From: Pseudomonadota bacterium
GTDB lineage: Bacteria > Pseudomonadota > Alphaproteobacteria > Azospirillales > Azospirillaceae
Length of the DNA stretch: 64,000 bases
Assembly: GCA_023411035.1 (NCBI GenBank)
Contig: JAEYPE010000170.1
Location: forward strand, 25,790 to 89,789
Direction: 5' to 3'
Below the pieces are notes generated by a model, which was given only the letters and a program-made list of their open reading frames with translations, was not told where the DNA came from and did not search any database. Made by a program: the position numbers and the translations under genes. Below are positions 32,733 through 41,078 of this stretch, piece after piece. Each line of letters starts with the position of its first letter. The stretch's first letter is position 1.

Positions 32733-34064
32733 ATGAACAGCGGCATTCAGGAGCGCCTCAGCTTTCTGCGCATCGGTGATGAAACGGCCCTGCTTCTGAA
32801 GGAAGCGTGGAGCATCACCGAACCCCACCTGCCGGCCATCCTGGAAGATTTCTACCGCCACCTGCACGGCATTCCCGAACTCAGGAAAATACTGGACGGG
32901 AAACCCCTCGATCGGCTGAAGGACGCGCAGGTCAATCACTGGCGGCACTTGTTCTCGGGCCGCTTCGACGAGGGCTATCTCGCCCGGGTGAAGGCCGTCG
33001 GACAGGCGCATTTCCGCATCGGGCTGCATCCGCGCTGGTATTTCGGGGCCTACCGGCTGGTGCTGGAGCGGCTGGGCGGGCTGGTGGGCGAACGCCACCG
33101 CCGCGACGCGCCGCGCGCCATGCGGATCATGGCGGCGGTCGAAACCGCGATCTTCCTCGATCTCGACCTGTCCTTCGACGCCTACGGCGACGCCGTGATG
33201 ACCATGGCCAACCGGATGCTGGTCGAACTTGCGGAGAATTTCCGGGACACGGTGCAGGGCGCCATCGAAACGGTGGGTCAGTCCGCGGCGGCGGTCAACA
33301 CGGCGACCGGCGCGGTGCGCGGCATCGCACAGGAAACCGGCGTCCGGACGGAGCATCTGAGCGACGCGGTCGCCGGCACCGCCAGCAACGCCCGCGCCAT
33401 CGCCGCCGCCGCGGAGGAGCTGACCGCCACCAACCACAGCGTGGTATCGCGCATGGAAAGCGCCTTCGCCATCGTCAACGACGCGCAGGCCGCCACCCAG
33501 CGCTCGACCGAGGCGGTCGCCGCGCTGGCCGATATCGCCGGGCGCATCGGCGGGACGCTGAAGCTCATCAACGCCATCGCCAGCCAGACCAACCTGTTGG
33601 CGCTGAACGCCACCATCGAGGCGGCGCGGGCCGGCGAGGCGGGGCGCGGCTTCTCCGTCGTCGCCGCGGAGGTGAAGCAGCTCGCCAAGCAGACCGCCGG
33701 CGCCACGGAGGACATCACCCGCCTGCTTCAGGAGATCGACAGCGCGACGGGCCGGACCCGCAACGAGATCGCCGGGATCGGCGCGGTGGTCGGGTCGCTG
33801 CGGACCCATTCGCAGGACGTGCTGTCGATCATGGGCCAGCAGAACAAGGCGGCCCAGGAAATCGCCCGCAACATCCACGAGGCCAGCCAGTCCGCGGAAC
33901 AGATGGCGGATGAGGCCGGGCATCTTTCCAACGGTGCGCGGTCGGTCATGGCGTCGGTGGAGGACGCCTTCCACACCACCGCGGAACTGACCGCCACGGC
34001 GCAGGAACTGCGCGCCGCGCTGGACAAGTTCCTGTCGCACATGATGTCCCGCGGCGCGGCGTAA
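32733..34064 (+). CDS. Soluble globin-coupled chemoreceptor (HemAT-like aerotaxis transducer)
   Basis: A 443-residue methyl-accepting protein with no transmembrane segment. Residues 1-170 are a protoglobin sensor: [30 protein letters not shown], and [20 protein letters not shown] with H93 as probable proximal heme ligand. Residues 180-440 are the helical signalling domain, with the conserved hairpin tip [20 protein letters not shown] followed by [15 protein letters not shown]. HemAT proteins bind O2 and signal to CheA. The start chosen is ATG 32733; a longer reading from 32643 lacks a ribosome site. No C-terminal CheR-binding pentapeptide is present (ends SRGAA). It stands alone, converging with the subtilase gene 14 bp away. 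Confidence 0.93.
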   Translation: MNSGIQERLSFLRIGDETALLLKEAWSITEPHLPAILEDFYRHLHGIPELRKILDGKPLDRLKDAQVNHWRHLFSGRFDEGYLARVKAVGQAHFRIGLHPRWYFGAYRLVLERLGGLVGERHRRDAPRAMRIMAAVETAIFLDLDLSFDAYGDAVMTMANRMLVELAENFRDTVQGAIETVGQSAAAVNTATGAVRGIAQETGVRTEHLSDAVAGTASNARAIAAAAEELTATNHSVVSRMESAFAIVNDAQAATQRSTEAVAALADIAGRIGGTLKLINAIASQTNLLALNATIEAARAGEAGRGFSVVAAEVKQLAKQTAGATEDITRLLQEIDSATGRTRNEIAGIGAVVGSLRTHSQDVLSIMGQQNKAAQEIARNIHEASQSAEQMADEAGHLSNGARSVMASVEDAFHTTAELTATAQELRAALDKFLSHMMSRGAA

Positions 34065-34078
34065 CGGGGCCAGAGGCG

Positions 34079-35494
34079 TCAGGTGACGTCCAGCAGGTCG
34101 GGGTGATGCTCCGGCAGCGCCGCGGCAGGGGCATGGAAATCCGCCGACGAAGCGGGGTCCGGCAGCAGCGGGGCATGATCCCCATAATCCGGGGCCGCCG
34201 CCTCCAGCCCCTGCGCGACGAGGTGCTGCCAGACGGTGTCCTGCCCGTCCGCGGACAGGGCCGAGGCCACCTCAGCGGTCCCGGAGGAGGGGAACCAGGA
34301 CTTGTCGGCATCGACGACCAGCGTGCCGCTCCACCACAGGTCCGCCTGCCCCTTCGCAACGTCCTTCCCGTCGAGCGCGCCCTTGTCGTAGGTGACGTTC
34401 GCCGCCGTAGGTGTGACGGCGTGGCCGTTTATGGTGACCTCGTTGACGAACAGGTTGCGGTCCTGCCCGTTCACGACGGTGTCGTTGTCATACTGGATCT
34501 GAACCCTGTGCGCCTGATCGGCGGTGAGGTCGGTGGTGAAGCTGTAATCCTTGGCCGCCGGGTTCACCGTGGCCTGCCCCACCGTCTCGCCGTCCACCAG
34601 CAGCGTGAAATGGGCATTCCCCCCGCCCGCGGCGGAGCCGGAGGCATTGACGGTGATCGTCGTGCCGCCGGTCTGCGCCGTCGCGACCGGCGCGGATTCG
34701 GCGATCTTGCCGAGCAGGGCGTCGGTGTTCAGTTCGACATAGCCGGAGTTGTCCAAGGCCTTGCCGGTGCTGCGGGCCAGGTCGAGGAATTCCGTCTGGG
34801 TCAGGCGGCTGCCGGTCTGCTCCATCCACGCCTGCTGCGCCTGCGCCACCGCCGCGGTGACCGCCGGGGCGGCGAAGGAGGAGCCGTTGGCCGTGTAGGT
34901 GACGCCCGCCAGATCGGTGATGCGCACGTCGGTGCCGTCCGCGCAGATGTCGGTCAGGGTCGGGCTGCGCTGCGCCCAGGACGGGAAGGCGCCGTCGCCG
35001 GTGGAGGCGGAGACGCAGATCTGGTTCACGTCGGCGGAGTAGCCGGACACGCCCTCCGTCGCCCCGCCATCGCCGCTGTTGCCGGCGGCGGCCACGGTCA
35101 GCACCCGCTTGGCGGCCAGCGCCGCCAACTCGTCGGAGATGGAGGTGGTGGCCGCGACCGTCTGCGCCCCGCCGCCCAGCGACAGGTTCACCGCCGTGAT
35201 GTCGTAGGCGTCGGCGTTGGCGACGACCCATTGCAGGGCCTTCTCGATGTTGGCCTCGCTGGCGCCGCTGCCGTCGTCGGGCATGACCTTCAGCGCAATG
35301 ATGCCGACGTCGGGCGCGTTCTCCAGGATTTCCGCAGTGACCAGGGCGCCGTGCGTGTTCGCGTTGGCGACCATGACGTCGTTGTCGTTGCCGTAGAAAT
35401 CATACTGGTAGACCAACCGGCCCGTGTTCCAGGCGGAGGACAGGCCGCTGTCGATCACGACGACGTTGCCGGCGGTAGCGGAACTGTTCGACAT
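34079..35494 (-). CDS. Subtilisin-like serine protease (S8) with C-terminal CBM60-like beta domain
   Basis: A 471-residue protein. Catalytic triad: D15 (VVVIDSGL), H48 (ANTHGALV) and S206 (GSSFAAP), with oxyanion N139 (AAAGNS). The aspartate is only 15 residues from the start, so there is neither a signal peptide nor a propeptide. Residues about 270-385 (HFTLLVDGETVGQATVNP, VQIQYDNDTVVNGQDRNLFV, VTINGHAV) resemble the calcium-dependent carbohydrate-binding module CBM60. The rest is Asp/Pro/His rich and ends LLDVT, a hydrophobic-acidic end that would suit type I secretion, though no RTX repeats are seen. ATG 35494 has AAGG 8 bp upstream and is preferred to 35533. Substrate unknown. Confidence 0.82.
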   Translation of the reverse strand: MSNSSATAGNVVVIDSGLSSAWNTGRLVYQYDFYGNDNDVMVANANTHGALVTAEILENAPDVGIIALKVMPDDGSGASEANIEKALQWVVANADAYDITAVNLSLGGGAQTVAATTSISDELAALAAKRVLTVAAAGNSGDGGATEGVSGYSADVNQICVSASTGDGAFPSWAQRSPTLTDICADGTDVRITDLAGVTYTANGSSFAAPAVTAAVAQAQQAWMEQTGSRLTQTEFLDLARSTGKALDNSGYVELNTDALLGKIAESAPVATAQTGGTTITVNASGSAAGGGNAHFTLLVDGETVGQATVNPAAKDYSFTTDLTADQAHRVQIQYDNDTVVNGQDRNLFVNEVTINGHAVTPTAANVTYDKGALDGKDVAKGQADLWWSGTLVVDADKSWFPSSGTAEVASALSADGQDTVWQHLVAQGLEAAAPDYGDHAPLLPDPASSADFHAPAAALPEHHPDLLDVT

Positions 35495-35636
35495 CTTGCC
35501 AACCTTGTTCGTTCTTGGGCGAACGGCGCCCATTAATGGACGCGCAAGGCTGGACTATGCCGATTTTGCTGTGGCCGCCGTATGACCGCTGCGGGCGATT
35601 GCTGTGACCTGAACCGTTCCGCGACCGGCCTGGGCG

Positions 35637-37307
35637 CTATCCCCGGCCGGCAATCAGGCTGTCGGCGGCGGCGCGAGCCTCGGCGGTGACGGTGGCGCCG
35701 GACAGCATGCGGGCGATCTCCTCGCGGCGGTCGTCGCCGTCCAGTTCGACCACGCCGGTCGTCACCTGCTCCCCCTTCACGGACTTCTGGACCTTCAGGT
35801 GGATGGAGCCGCGGGCGGCGACCTGCGGGCTGTGGGTGACCACCAGCACCTGAAGGCCATGGCCGAGCGTCGCCAGACGTTGCCCGACCGCGGCGGCGAC
35901 GGCGCCGCCGATGCCGGTGTCCACCTCGTCGAACACCAGCGTGCCGACGGTCGAGGTCTGGGCCAGCACCACCTTCAGCGCCAGCATGAAGCGCGCCAAC
36001 TCGCCGCCCGACGCGATCTTGTTCAGGGCGCCGGGGGGCGAGCCGGGGTTGGTGGCGACCTGGAAGGCCACCCGGTCCATCCCGGCGGCGGTCCAGTCCG
36101 ATTCGTCGGTCAGCGGTTCGACCAGCGTGCGGAACTTCGCCTTCTCCAGCTTCAGCGGGGCGAGTTCCGTGGCGACGGCGGCGTCCAGCCGACCGGCAGC
36201 CTCCTGGCGCTCCTGGCTCAGCGCCTCGGCGGCCTTGCGGTAGGCGTCGCGGGCAACCTCCGCCTCGCGGGCGAGGCGGGCCAGCAGATCGCCCTGGTCT
36301 TCGATCAGCAGCAGCCGGTCGGCCATGTCCTTGCGCAGGGGGGCCAGCGCGTCCACGTCCACGCCGTGCTTGCGGGCGGCGGCGCGCAAAGCGAACAGCC
36401 GCTCCTCCAGCTTTTCCAGGGCCTGCGGGTCCATGTCCACGTCGGAGGACACGGCCTGAAGCCCGGCGATGGCCTCCCCCGCCTCCGTCGCGGCGCGGTC
36501 CAGCGCGGCGATGACCGGGTCCAGCTTGCCGCCGGCCTTGTCGGCGATTCGGCTCAGCGTGCGGATGGCCGACGAGAGGGCGCGCTCCACCCCGCGGTCG
36601 CCCGACAATTCGCCATAGGCGGCGTTCAGGGCATCGACCAGCTTTTCCCGGTGCATCAGCACGGCGCGGGTTTCAGCCAGTTCCTCCTCCTCGCCCGGCT
36701 TGGGGGCGAGGGCGTCCAGCTCGGCCACAGCGTGGCGGAGATACTCCTCCTCCGAACGGGCGCGGGCGATCTCCGCGGCGGCGTTGGCGCGCGCGTCCTC
36801 CACCTGCCTCCAGGCGCGGTGGGCGGCGGCGACCTGGGCGGCGCGGGCAGCCAGACCGGCGTAGGCGTCCAGCACGCTGCGGTGGGTCTGCGGGTTCAGA
36901 AGGCCGTGGGTGTCGAACTGGCCATGGACCTCGACCAGTTCCTCCCCCAGCCGCTTCAGCAGGCCGACTCCGACCGCCTGGTCGTTGACCCAGGCCCGGC
37001 TGCGCCCATCGGCGCTGACGGTGCGGCGGACCACCAGCCGTTCTTCGGGATCGAGCCCCTGTTCCTTGAGGATGGCCAGCGCCGGATGGTCGCCCGTCAG
37101 CTCGAACTCAGCTGTTACCGACGCCTGATCGGCGCCGTGACGGACGAGGCCCGAATCGGCCCGCGCGCCGAGCGCCAAGCCCAGCGCGTCGAGCAGGATG
37201 GATTTTCCCGCACCGGTTTCGCCGGTGAGGACACACAGGCCCTTGCGGAAGCCCAGCCCCAGCCGTTCGATCAGGACGACGTCCCGGATCGTCAGCGACG
37301 CCAGCAT
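35637..37307 (-). CDS. recN: DNA repair protein RecN
   Basis: A 556-residue SMC-like ATPase acting on double-strand breaks. N-terminal ATPase half: MLASLTIRDVVLIERLGLGF and Walker A GETGAGKS; a long central coiled coil (about residues 150-370, rich in Ala, Glu, Arg); C-terminal half with ASGGELARFMLALK signature and LVFDEVDTGIGG Walker B. The start is the ATG at 37307; the frame extends upstream but only across the bamD gene. Eight bases separate it from bamD, so the two form an operon. No LexA-like site of the alphaproteobacterial GTTC-N7-GTTC type was found in the short spacer. Confidence 0.96.
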   Translation of the reverse strand: MLASLTIRDVVLIERLGLGFRKGLCVLTGETGAGKSILLDALGLALGARADSGLVRHGADQASVTAEFELTGDHPALAILKEQGLDPEERLVVRRTVSADGRSRAWVNDQAVGVGLLKRLGEELVEVHGQFDTHGLLNPQTHRSVLDAYAGLAARAAQVAAAHRAWRQVEDARANAAAEIARARSEEEYLRHAVAELDALAPKPGEEEELAETRAVLMHREKLVDALNAAYGELSGDRGVERALSSAIRTLSRIADKAGGKLDPVIAALDRAATEAGEAIAGLQAVSSDVDMDPQALEKLEERLFALRAAARKHGVDVDALAPLRKDMADRLLLIEDQGDLLARLAREAEVARDAYRKAAEALSQERQEAAGRLDAAVATELAPLKLEKAKFRTLVEPLTDESDWTAAGMDRVAFQVATNPGSPPGALNKIASGGELARFMLALKVVLAQTSTVGTLVFDEVDTGIGGAVAAAVGQRLATLGHGLQVLVVTHSPQVAARGSIHLKVQKSVKGEQVTTGVVELDGDDRREEIARMLSGATVTAEARAAADSLIAGRG

Positions 37308-37315
37308 GGACCGGC

Positions 37316-38134
37316 CTAGAACAGGGAGCTCCAGGCTTTGCTGATCCACGACTTCTCGTTTCGCTCCGGACGCACGTTGGCGTCCACCAGCAGTGCGTAG
37401 CTGTCCGTGTACCATTCGCTGCCGGGGAAGTTGTGGCCAAGCACGGCGGCGGCGGTCTTCGCCTCGTCCGCGATTCCCAGCGCCAGATAGCACTCCACCA
37501 GCCGGTGCAGCGCCTCAGGGACGTGGGAGGTGGTCTGGTAGTTTTCAATCACCGTGCGGAAGCGGCCGATGCCGGCGGTGTACTGCCCCTGCTTCAGATA
37601 GAAGCGCCCGACCTCCATCTCCTTGCCGGCGAGATGGTCGTTGGTCAGGTCGATCTTGATCTTGGCATCGCGGGCGTACTGGCTGTCCGGGAAGCGGCGC
37701 ACGACCTCCGACAGCGCGTCGAGCGCCAGACGGGTCATGCGCTGGTCGCGGCGGATGTCGGTGATCTGCTCGTAATAGGACAGCGCCCGCATGTAGTAGG
37801 CGTAGGCGACGTCGGGGCTGCCCGGATGGAGCTGGATGTAGCGGTCGAGCGCCAGGATGGCGTCGTCGTACTTCAGATCCTGGTAATGGGCGTAGGCCGC
37901 CATGATCTGCGCCTTGCCCGCCCATTCGGAATAGGGGTGCTGGCGCTCCACCTCGTCATACAGCTTGGCGGCGGTCTTGAACCGCTCGTCCCGCATGGCG
38001 GCGTCGGCCTCTTGGTAGATCTGCTCGGCCGGGCGCTCGACATACTGGTCCTCGGGCTTGGTCGAGGAGCAGGCGGTCAGGGCGGAAGCCAGGAGAAGGG
38101 CCGCAAGCGGCAGGCGGGTGAAAGGGGAGCGCAT
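37316..38134 (-). CDS. bamD: Outer membrane assembly lipoprotein BamD
   Basis: A 272-residue periplasmic lipoprotein of the BAM complex, which inserts beta-barrel proteins. The signal peptide (RSPFTRLPLAALLLASAL) ends in lipobox L-T-A-C with acylated C22. Five TPR-like helical pairs follow, with typical stretches EQIYQEADAAMRDERFKTAA, LYDEVERQHPYSEWAGKAQI, VAYAYYMRALSYYEQI, and RFPDSQYARDAKIKIDL. The start is ATG 38134, which puts the signal peptide at the very N-terminus; an in-frame reading from 38194 would bury it. It leads an operon with recN and has a good promoter at 38165-38194. Confidence 0.95.
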   Translation of the reverse strand: MRSPFTRLPLAALLLASALTACSSTKPEDQYVERPAEQIYQEADAAMRDERFKTAAKLYDEVERQHPYSEWAGKAQIMAAYAHYQDLKYDDAILALDRYIQLHPGSPDVAYAYYMRALSYYEQITDIRRDQRMTRLALDALSEVVRRFPDSQYARDAKIKIDLTNDHLAGKEMEVGRFYLKQGQYTAGIGRFRTVIENYQTTSHVPEALHRLVECYLALGIADEAKTAAAVLGHNFPGSEWYTDSYALLVDANVRPERNEKSWISKAWSSLF

Positions 38135-38164
38135 GGCCGTCGTGATGCTTTCGAAGTTAGCCCT

Positions 38165-38194
38165 ATATAGCACGCCGGGACGCGGGGGCGGCAA
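38165..38194 (-). promoter_or_regulatory. bamD-recN promoter
   Basis: On the minus strand TTGCCG (38189-38194) and CTATAT (38165-38170) are separated by 18 bp, with the -10 inside GCTATATA. It lies 30 bp upstream of the bamD start. Confidence 0.6.
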
Positions 38195-38226
38195 GCCGCT
38201 TCGGCGAACAAATTTCGAACCTTGAT

Positions 38227-38264
38227 GTTTGGCCCGGAATTTTGGCCCGGATTTTCAGCCCGGC
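38227..38264. repeat. Degenerate 13-bp tandem repeat, 3 copies, downstream of cheZ
   Basis: Three successive units of the form TTTTGGCCCGGAN (third copy diverged), 38 bp past the stop of the minus-strand cheZ gene. Confidence 0.75.
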
Positions 38265-38301
38265 GATGCCGCGCGCCTCGCCGTTCCGGAAGGGCGTCCG
38301 G

Positions 38302-39039
38302 TCAGCCGAACAGCGCGTCGATGTCGGCCTGGCTGATGTTGCCCATCTCCTGGTGGTCGGCGGGGCCGTGCAACTCCAGCGTCTCGTCCATCTTGGTGAC
38401 GGTCGGCGGCAGGGGCATCGCTTCGAACTCGCGCTTGTTCCAGTGGCTCATCATCGCGTCCACGCGCTCCTCGATGAAGGCCAGCGCCCGGACGACCTTG
38501 GTGATCCGCTGGCCGGTCAGGTCCTGGAAGTTGCAGGCTTCGTAGATGCGGACGATCACGTCGTTCATGTCGTTGACGCGGTCGGCGTGATAGCCCTCCG
38601 GCAGCGACGACTTCAACTCGTGAACGACCTCCTCCAACTCCTCCGCGCAGGCCATGATGGTGTTGGTCGCGGCTTCGGTCGCGGAGACGACGGCGCTCAA
38701 TTCCTGCGACGCCTGCAGGAACTTGTCGTCGCCGGCCAGCGGGTGGCGGATGGCCGCCATTTCCACCTTGGTCGCCTTGATCCGGCCCGAGATGTCGGCG
38801 ATCTCGACCTGGATCTGGTCGATCTGCTGGGCGTCCATGGTCAGGAAACGGTCGAGCTTCGCGCCGAGGTCGCTAATGGCGCGGATGACGTCGCTGTTGT
38901 CCACCGACACCGAACCCGACGGCAGGGGAGCCAGCGCCGGAGCCAGGACGGCGGCATCGTCCACCACCGCCTTATAGGGATTGCCGTTCCGGCGTGCCTT
39001 CTGAAGCTCGGCCATGAAGGGTTTCGAACAATTCTTCAT
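38302..39039 (-). CDS. cheZ: Chemotaxis phosphatase CheZ (paralogue 1)
   Basis: A 245-residue helical protein that speeds dephosphorylation of CheY-P. The CheZ active-site block FQDLTGQ occupies residues 171-177 in a long helix, with the acidic D173 and the catalytic glutamine Q177 conserved. Preceding helices (DAQQIDQIQVEIADISGRIK, FLQASQELSAVVSATEAAT) form the four-helix-bundle dimer. The C-terminal ten residues SQADIDALFG, after a flexible linker, are the CheY-binding peptide and closely resemble the N-terminal CheY-binding peptide of FliM. A GGAG site 6 bp upstream supports ATG 39039. It is followed 200 bp upstream by a second CheZ and cheY. Confidence 0.88.
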   Translation of the reverse strand: MKNCSKPFMAELQKARRNGNPYKAVVDDAAVLAPALAPLPSGSVSVDNSDVIRAISDLGAKLDRFLTMDAQQIDQIQVEIADISGRIKATKVEMAAIRHPLAGDDKFLQASQELSAVVSATEAATNTIMACAEELEEVVHELKSSLPEGYHADRVNDMNDVIVRIYEACNFQDLTGQRITKVVRALAFIEERVDAMMSHWNKREFEAMPLPPTVTKMDETLELHGPADHQEMGNISQADIDALFG

Positions 39040-39238
39040 GCAGGCTCCGCCTCTTTCCGAATGGACGTCCGGGGCCTCGGCGCACGCCGGGCCATCTGGT
39101 CAGGACTGCCCGCCGGGACCGCTATCGGTCCGGCGGGCGACGATCGTCATAACAAACTTCACGCCCCTTTTCGCCTGCCGATTGGCACTGCGGCAACTCT
39201 TCACAACCCCGGCGCCGGGCCGTACTTGTGACCGGAAA

Positions 39239-40333
39239 TCAGCCGAACAGCGCGTCGATGGCCGCCTGATCCAGCGGGGTGGGCGGATCGTCCGCCGCGG
39301 GGGGCGGCGGGGCTGCCGGCTTGGCCGCGGGCTTGGGCACCGGCTTCGCCGCGGAGGGCGGCTTGGGCACCGGCTTCTTGGCCGGGGCCGCCGGCGGCGG
39401 TGTCGCCGGAGCGGGGGCCGGGCTGTCGAACAGGCTGTCGATGTCGGCCTGGCTGGCCTGCGCCGGGACGGCAACCGGGGCGGCGGCCGGGGCCGGGCTG
39501 TCGAAAAGACTGTCGATGTCGGCCTGACTCGCCTTGGCTCCAGCCGCCGGGGCGGGTGCTGGAGCGGCGGCGGGCGACGGCGGTTGGGGAGCCTGCGGAG
39601 CCGCCATCGCCGGGCTGTCGAACATGCTGTCCACGTCGGCCTGACTGACGCCGTGACCGTCGAGCTGGGGGCCGTTCAACAGGTGGGCGTCCGGACGGGT
39701 GTCCGTGTTCTCCTGCGCGATCTGGAGGCCGGCGAGCTTCTCGACGCCCCAGATGTTGATCATCGCATTGACGCGCTGCTCGATGTAGCGCAGCGCGTTG
39801 ACCACCTTGCTGGTGCGCTGGCCGGTCAGGTCCTGGAACGAGCAGGCGGTGAAGATGTTCGACACCTCCCCCTCGATCTCGGAGCACAGGCCGGGGTCGG
39901 CGCCTTCCGCCTTCAGCTTGCCCGACAGATCCATCAACCGCTCGGCGGCGTTCAGGATCTCGAAGGACGCGCGTTCCGTCGAAATGACGATGGCATCCAG
40001 TTCGTTCGTGGCGGAGGTGATCTTGTCCCCGCCGCCATCGGGCGGACGCAGGGCCGCGACCTCACGTCGCGCCTGCTCGATGGAGGCGGCCATCTCCATC
40101 AGCTCGCGCCGCAGCACCTCGACGTGCTGGGCGGCCTCCACCACCTCGTTCTGCTGATGCAAGGAGCCGCGGAACTCCAGCAGCATCTTGCGCACTTCCT
40201 CCGCCGCGGCCCCGAAGGCCCGGCGGTGGAAGCGGCGCAGGAAAGCGCGCCCTTTGGCCGTTCGGGCGACTGCTTCCTCGATCTGGTCGAACTCTTCCTC
40301 GGAAAGTTGCGGAAGCTGATCCAACCCAACCAC
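39239..40333 (-). CDS. CheZ paralogue 2 with four CheY-docking-like peptides
   Basis: A 364-residue protein. Residues 1-200 are a CheZ-like helical region with the active-site block FQDLTGQ at 166-172 (D168 and Q172 kept). The remaining 160 residues are a Pro/Ala-rich, presumably unfolded tail that carries SQADVDSMFDSPA (230-242), SQADIDSLFDSP (269-280), SQADIDSLFDSPA (294-306) and a terminal DQAAIDALFG (355-364). Each copy resembles the single CheY-binding peptide at the CheZ or FliM ends. The gene is 9 bp downstream of cheY, so they are co-transcribed. Phosphatase activity is inferred from the retained residues; the multiplied docking motif is unusual. Confidence 0.85.
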   Translation of the reverse strand: MVGLDQLPQLSEEEFDQIEEAVARTAKGRAFLRRFHRRAFGAAAEEVRKMLLEFRGSLHQQNEVVEAAQHVEVLRRELMEMAASIEQARREVAALRPPDGGGDKITSATNELDAIVISTERASFEILNAAERLMDLSGKLKAEGADPGLCSEIEGEVSNIFTACSFQDLTGQRTSKVVNALRYIEQRVNAMINIWGVEKLAGLQIAQENTDTRPDAHLLNGPQLDGHGVSQADVDSMFDSPAMAAPQAPQPPSPAAAPAPAPAAGAKASQADIDSLFDSPAPAAAPVAVPAQASQADIDSLFDSPAPAPATPPPAAPAKKPVPKPPSAAKPVPKPAAKPAAPPPPAADDPPTPLDQAAIDALFG

Positions 40334-40342
40334 TCCTTACCC

Positions 40343-40708
40343 TTACCCGCCGATGACAGCCTGGATCTTCTGCTTCAGGGTGTCGGCGTTGAAAGGCTTC
40401 ACGATGTAGTTGTTCACACCGGCCTGCTTGGCGGCGATCACGTTCTCGGTCTTGCTTTCGGCGGTGACCATGATGAACGGGGTCGAGGCGAGCTTGGCGT
40501 CGGCGCGGATCTCCTTGAGGAGCTGCAGGCCGGTCATCGGCTCCATGTTCCAGTCGGAAATGATGAGCCCGAACTTGCTCTCGCGCAGCTTCTGCAGAGC
40601 CGAGACGCCGTCGCCGGCCTCGTCGATGTCCGTGTAGCCGATCTGGGTCAGGAGGTTCCGCACGATGCGCCGCATGGTGGCGTAATCATCGACGACAAGG
40701 ATCTTCAT
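40343..40708 (-). CDS. cheY: Chemotaxis response regulator CheY
   Basis: A 121-residue stand-alone receiver domain. Acidic pocket D7-D8, phospho-acceptor D52 (IISDWNMEPMTG), T82 and K104 (YIVKPF) are all present. The sequence around D52 and the absence of an output domain identify CheY rather than a DNA-binding regulator; in its phosphorylated form it should bind the flagellar switch protein FliM. It leads an operon with the multivalent CheZ paralogue (9-bp gap) and lies outside any CheA/CheW cluster in this window. Confidence 0.92.
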   Translation of the reverse strand: MKILVVDDYATMRRIVRNLLTQIGYTDIDEAGDGVSALQKLRESKFGLIISDWNMEPMTGLQLLKEIRADAKLASTPFIMVTAESKTENVIAAKQAGVNNYIVKPFNADTLKQKIQAVIGG

Positions 40709-41078
40709 CTACGCGTCTCCGCATTCTTCCGTTGCTAGGACCCGGCCCGGCGTTCAGCCCGCCCGGCGCTGCATGGCGTGCGCCGAGGTCTGGTCTGGTC
40801 CGGCTGTGATGCCCTAAGTCTGCCGAAAAGTCATCCCCTACAGACACAGTGAAGTACGCCCGTAAATATCGGGTTACCAAGACCGCCGAAATTCATTCGC
40901 GCTTCAAAAGCGACGTTGCATCGCTTCAAGGCACGGACGCGCTTCCGGCGGCGGTCCGAACGGGCATATCCCTGCGCTGGCTGGGGACCTTGCCAGATTT
41001 CCCCGATGAACGCACGGGCTGATTGGCCCCCGTACATTTTGCCGCTGGCAGGCCAGTTCCCGGAACGGGCCGTTTCCA
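40709..41078. other. Spacer upstream of cheY, no gene seen
   Basis: A 370-bp gap between cheY and the aminopeptidase 3' end, both minus strand. It should hold the cheY promoter, but I see no convincing -35/-10 pair, hairpin or conserved box. A minus-strand reading across it begins inside the aminopeptidase and lacks coding character. Confidence 0.5.

Noticed and set aside
35510..35523. GTTC-N6-GAAC near the protease start as a LexA box
   Set aside because: Alphaproteobacterial LexA uses direct repeats GTTC-N7-GTTC; this is an inverted repeat with 6 bp and the gene has no SOS link.
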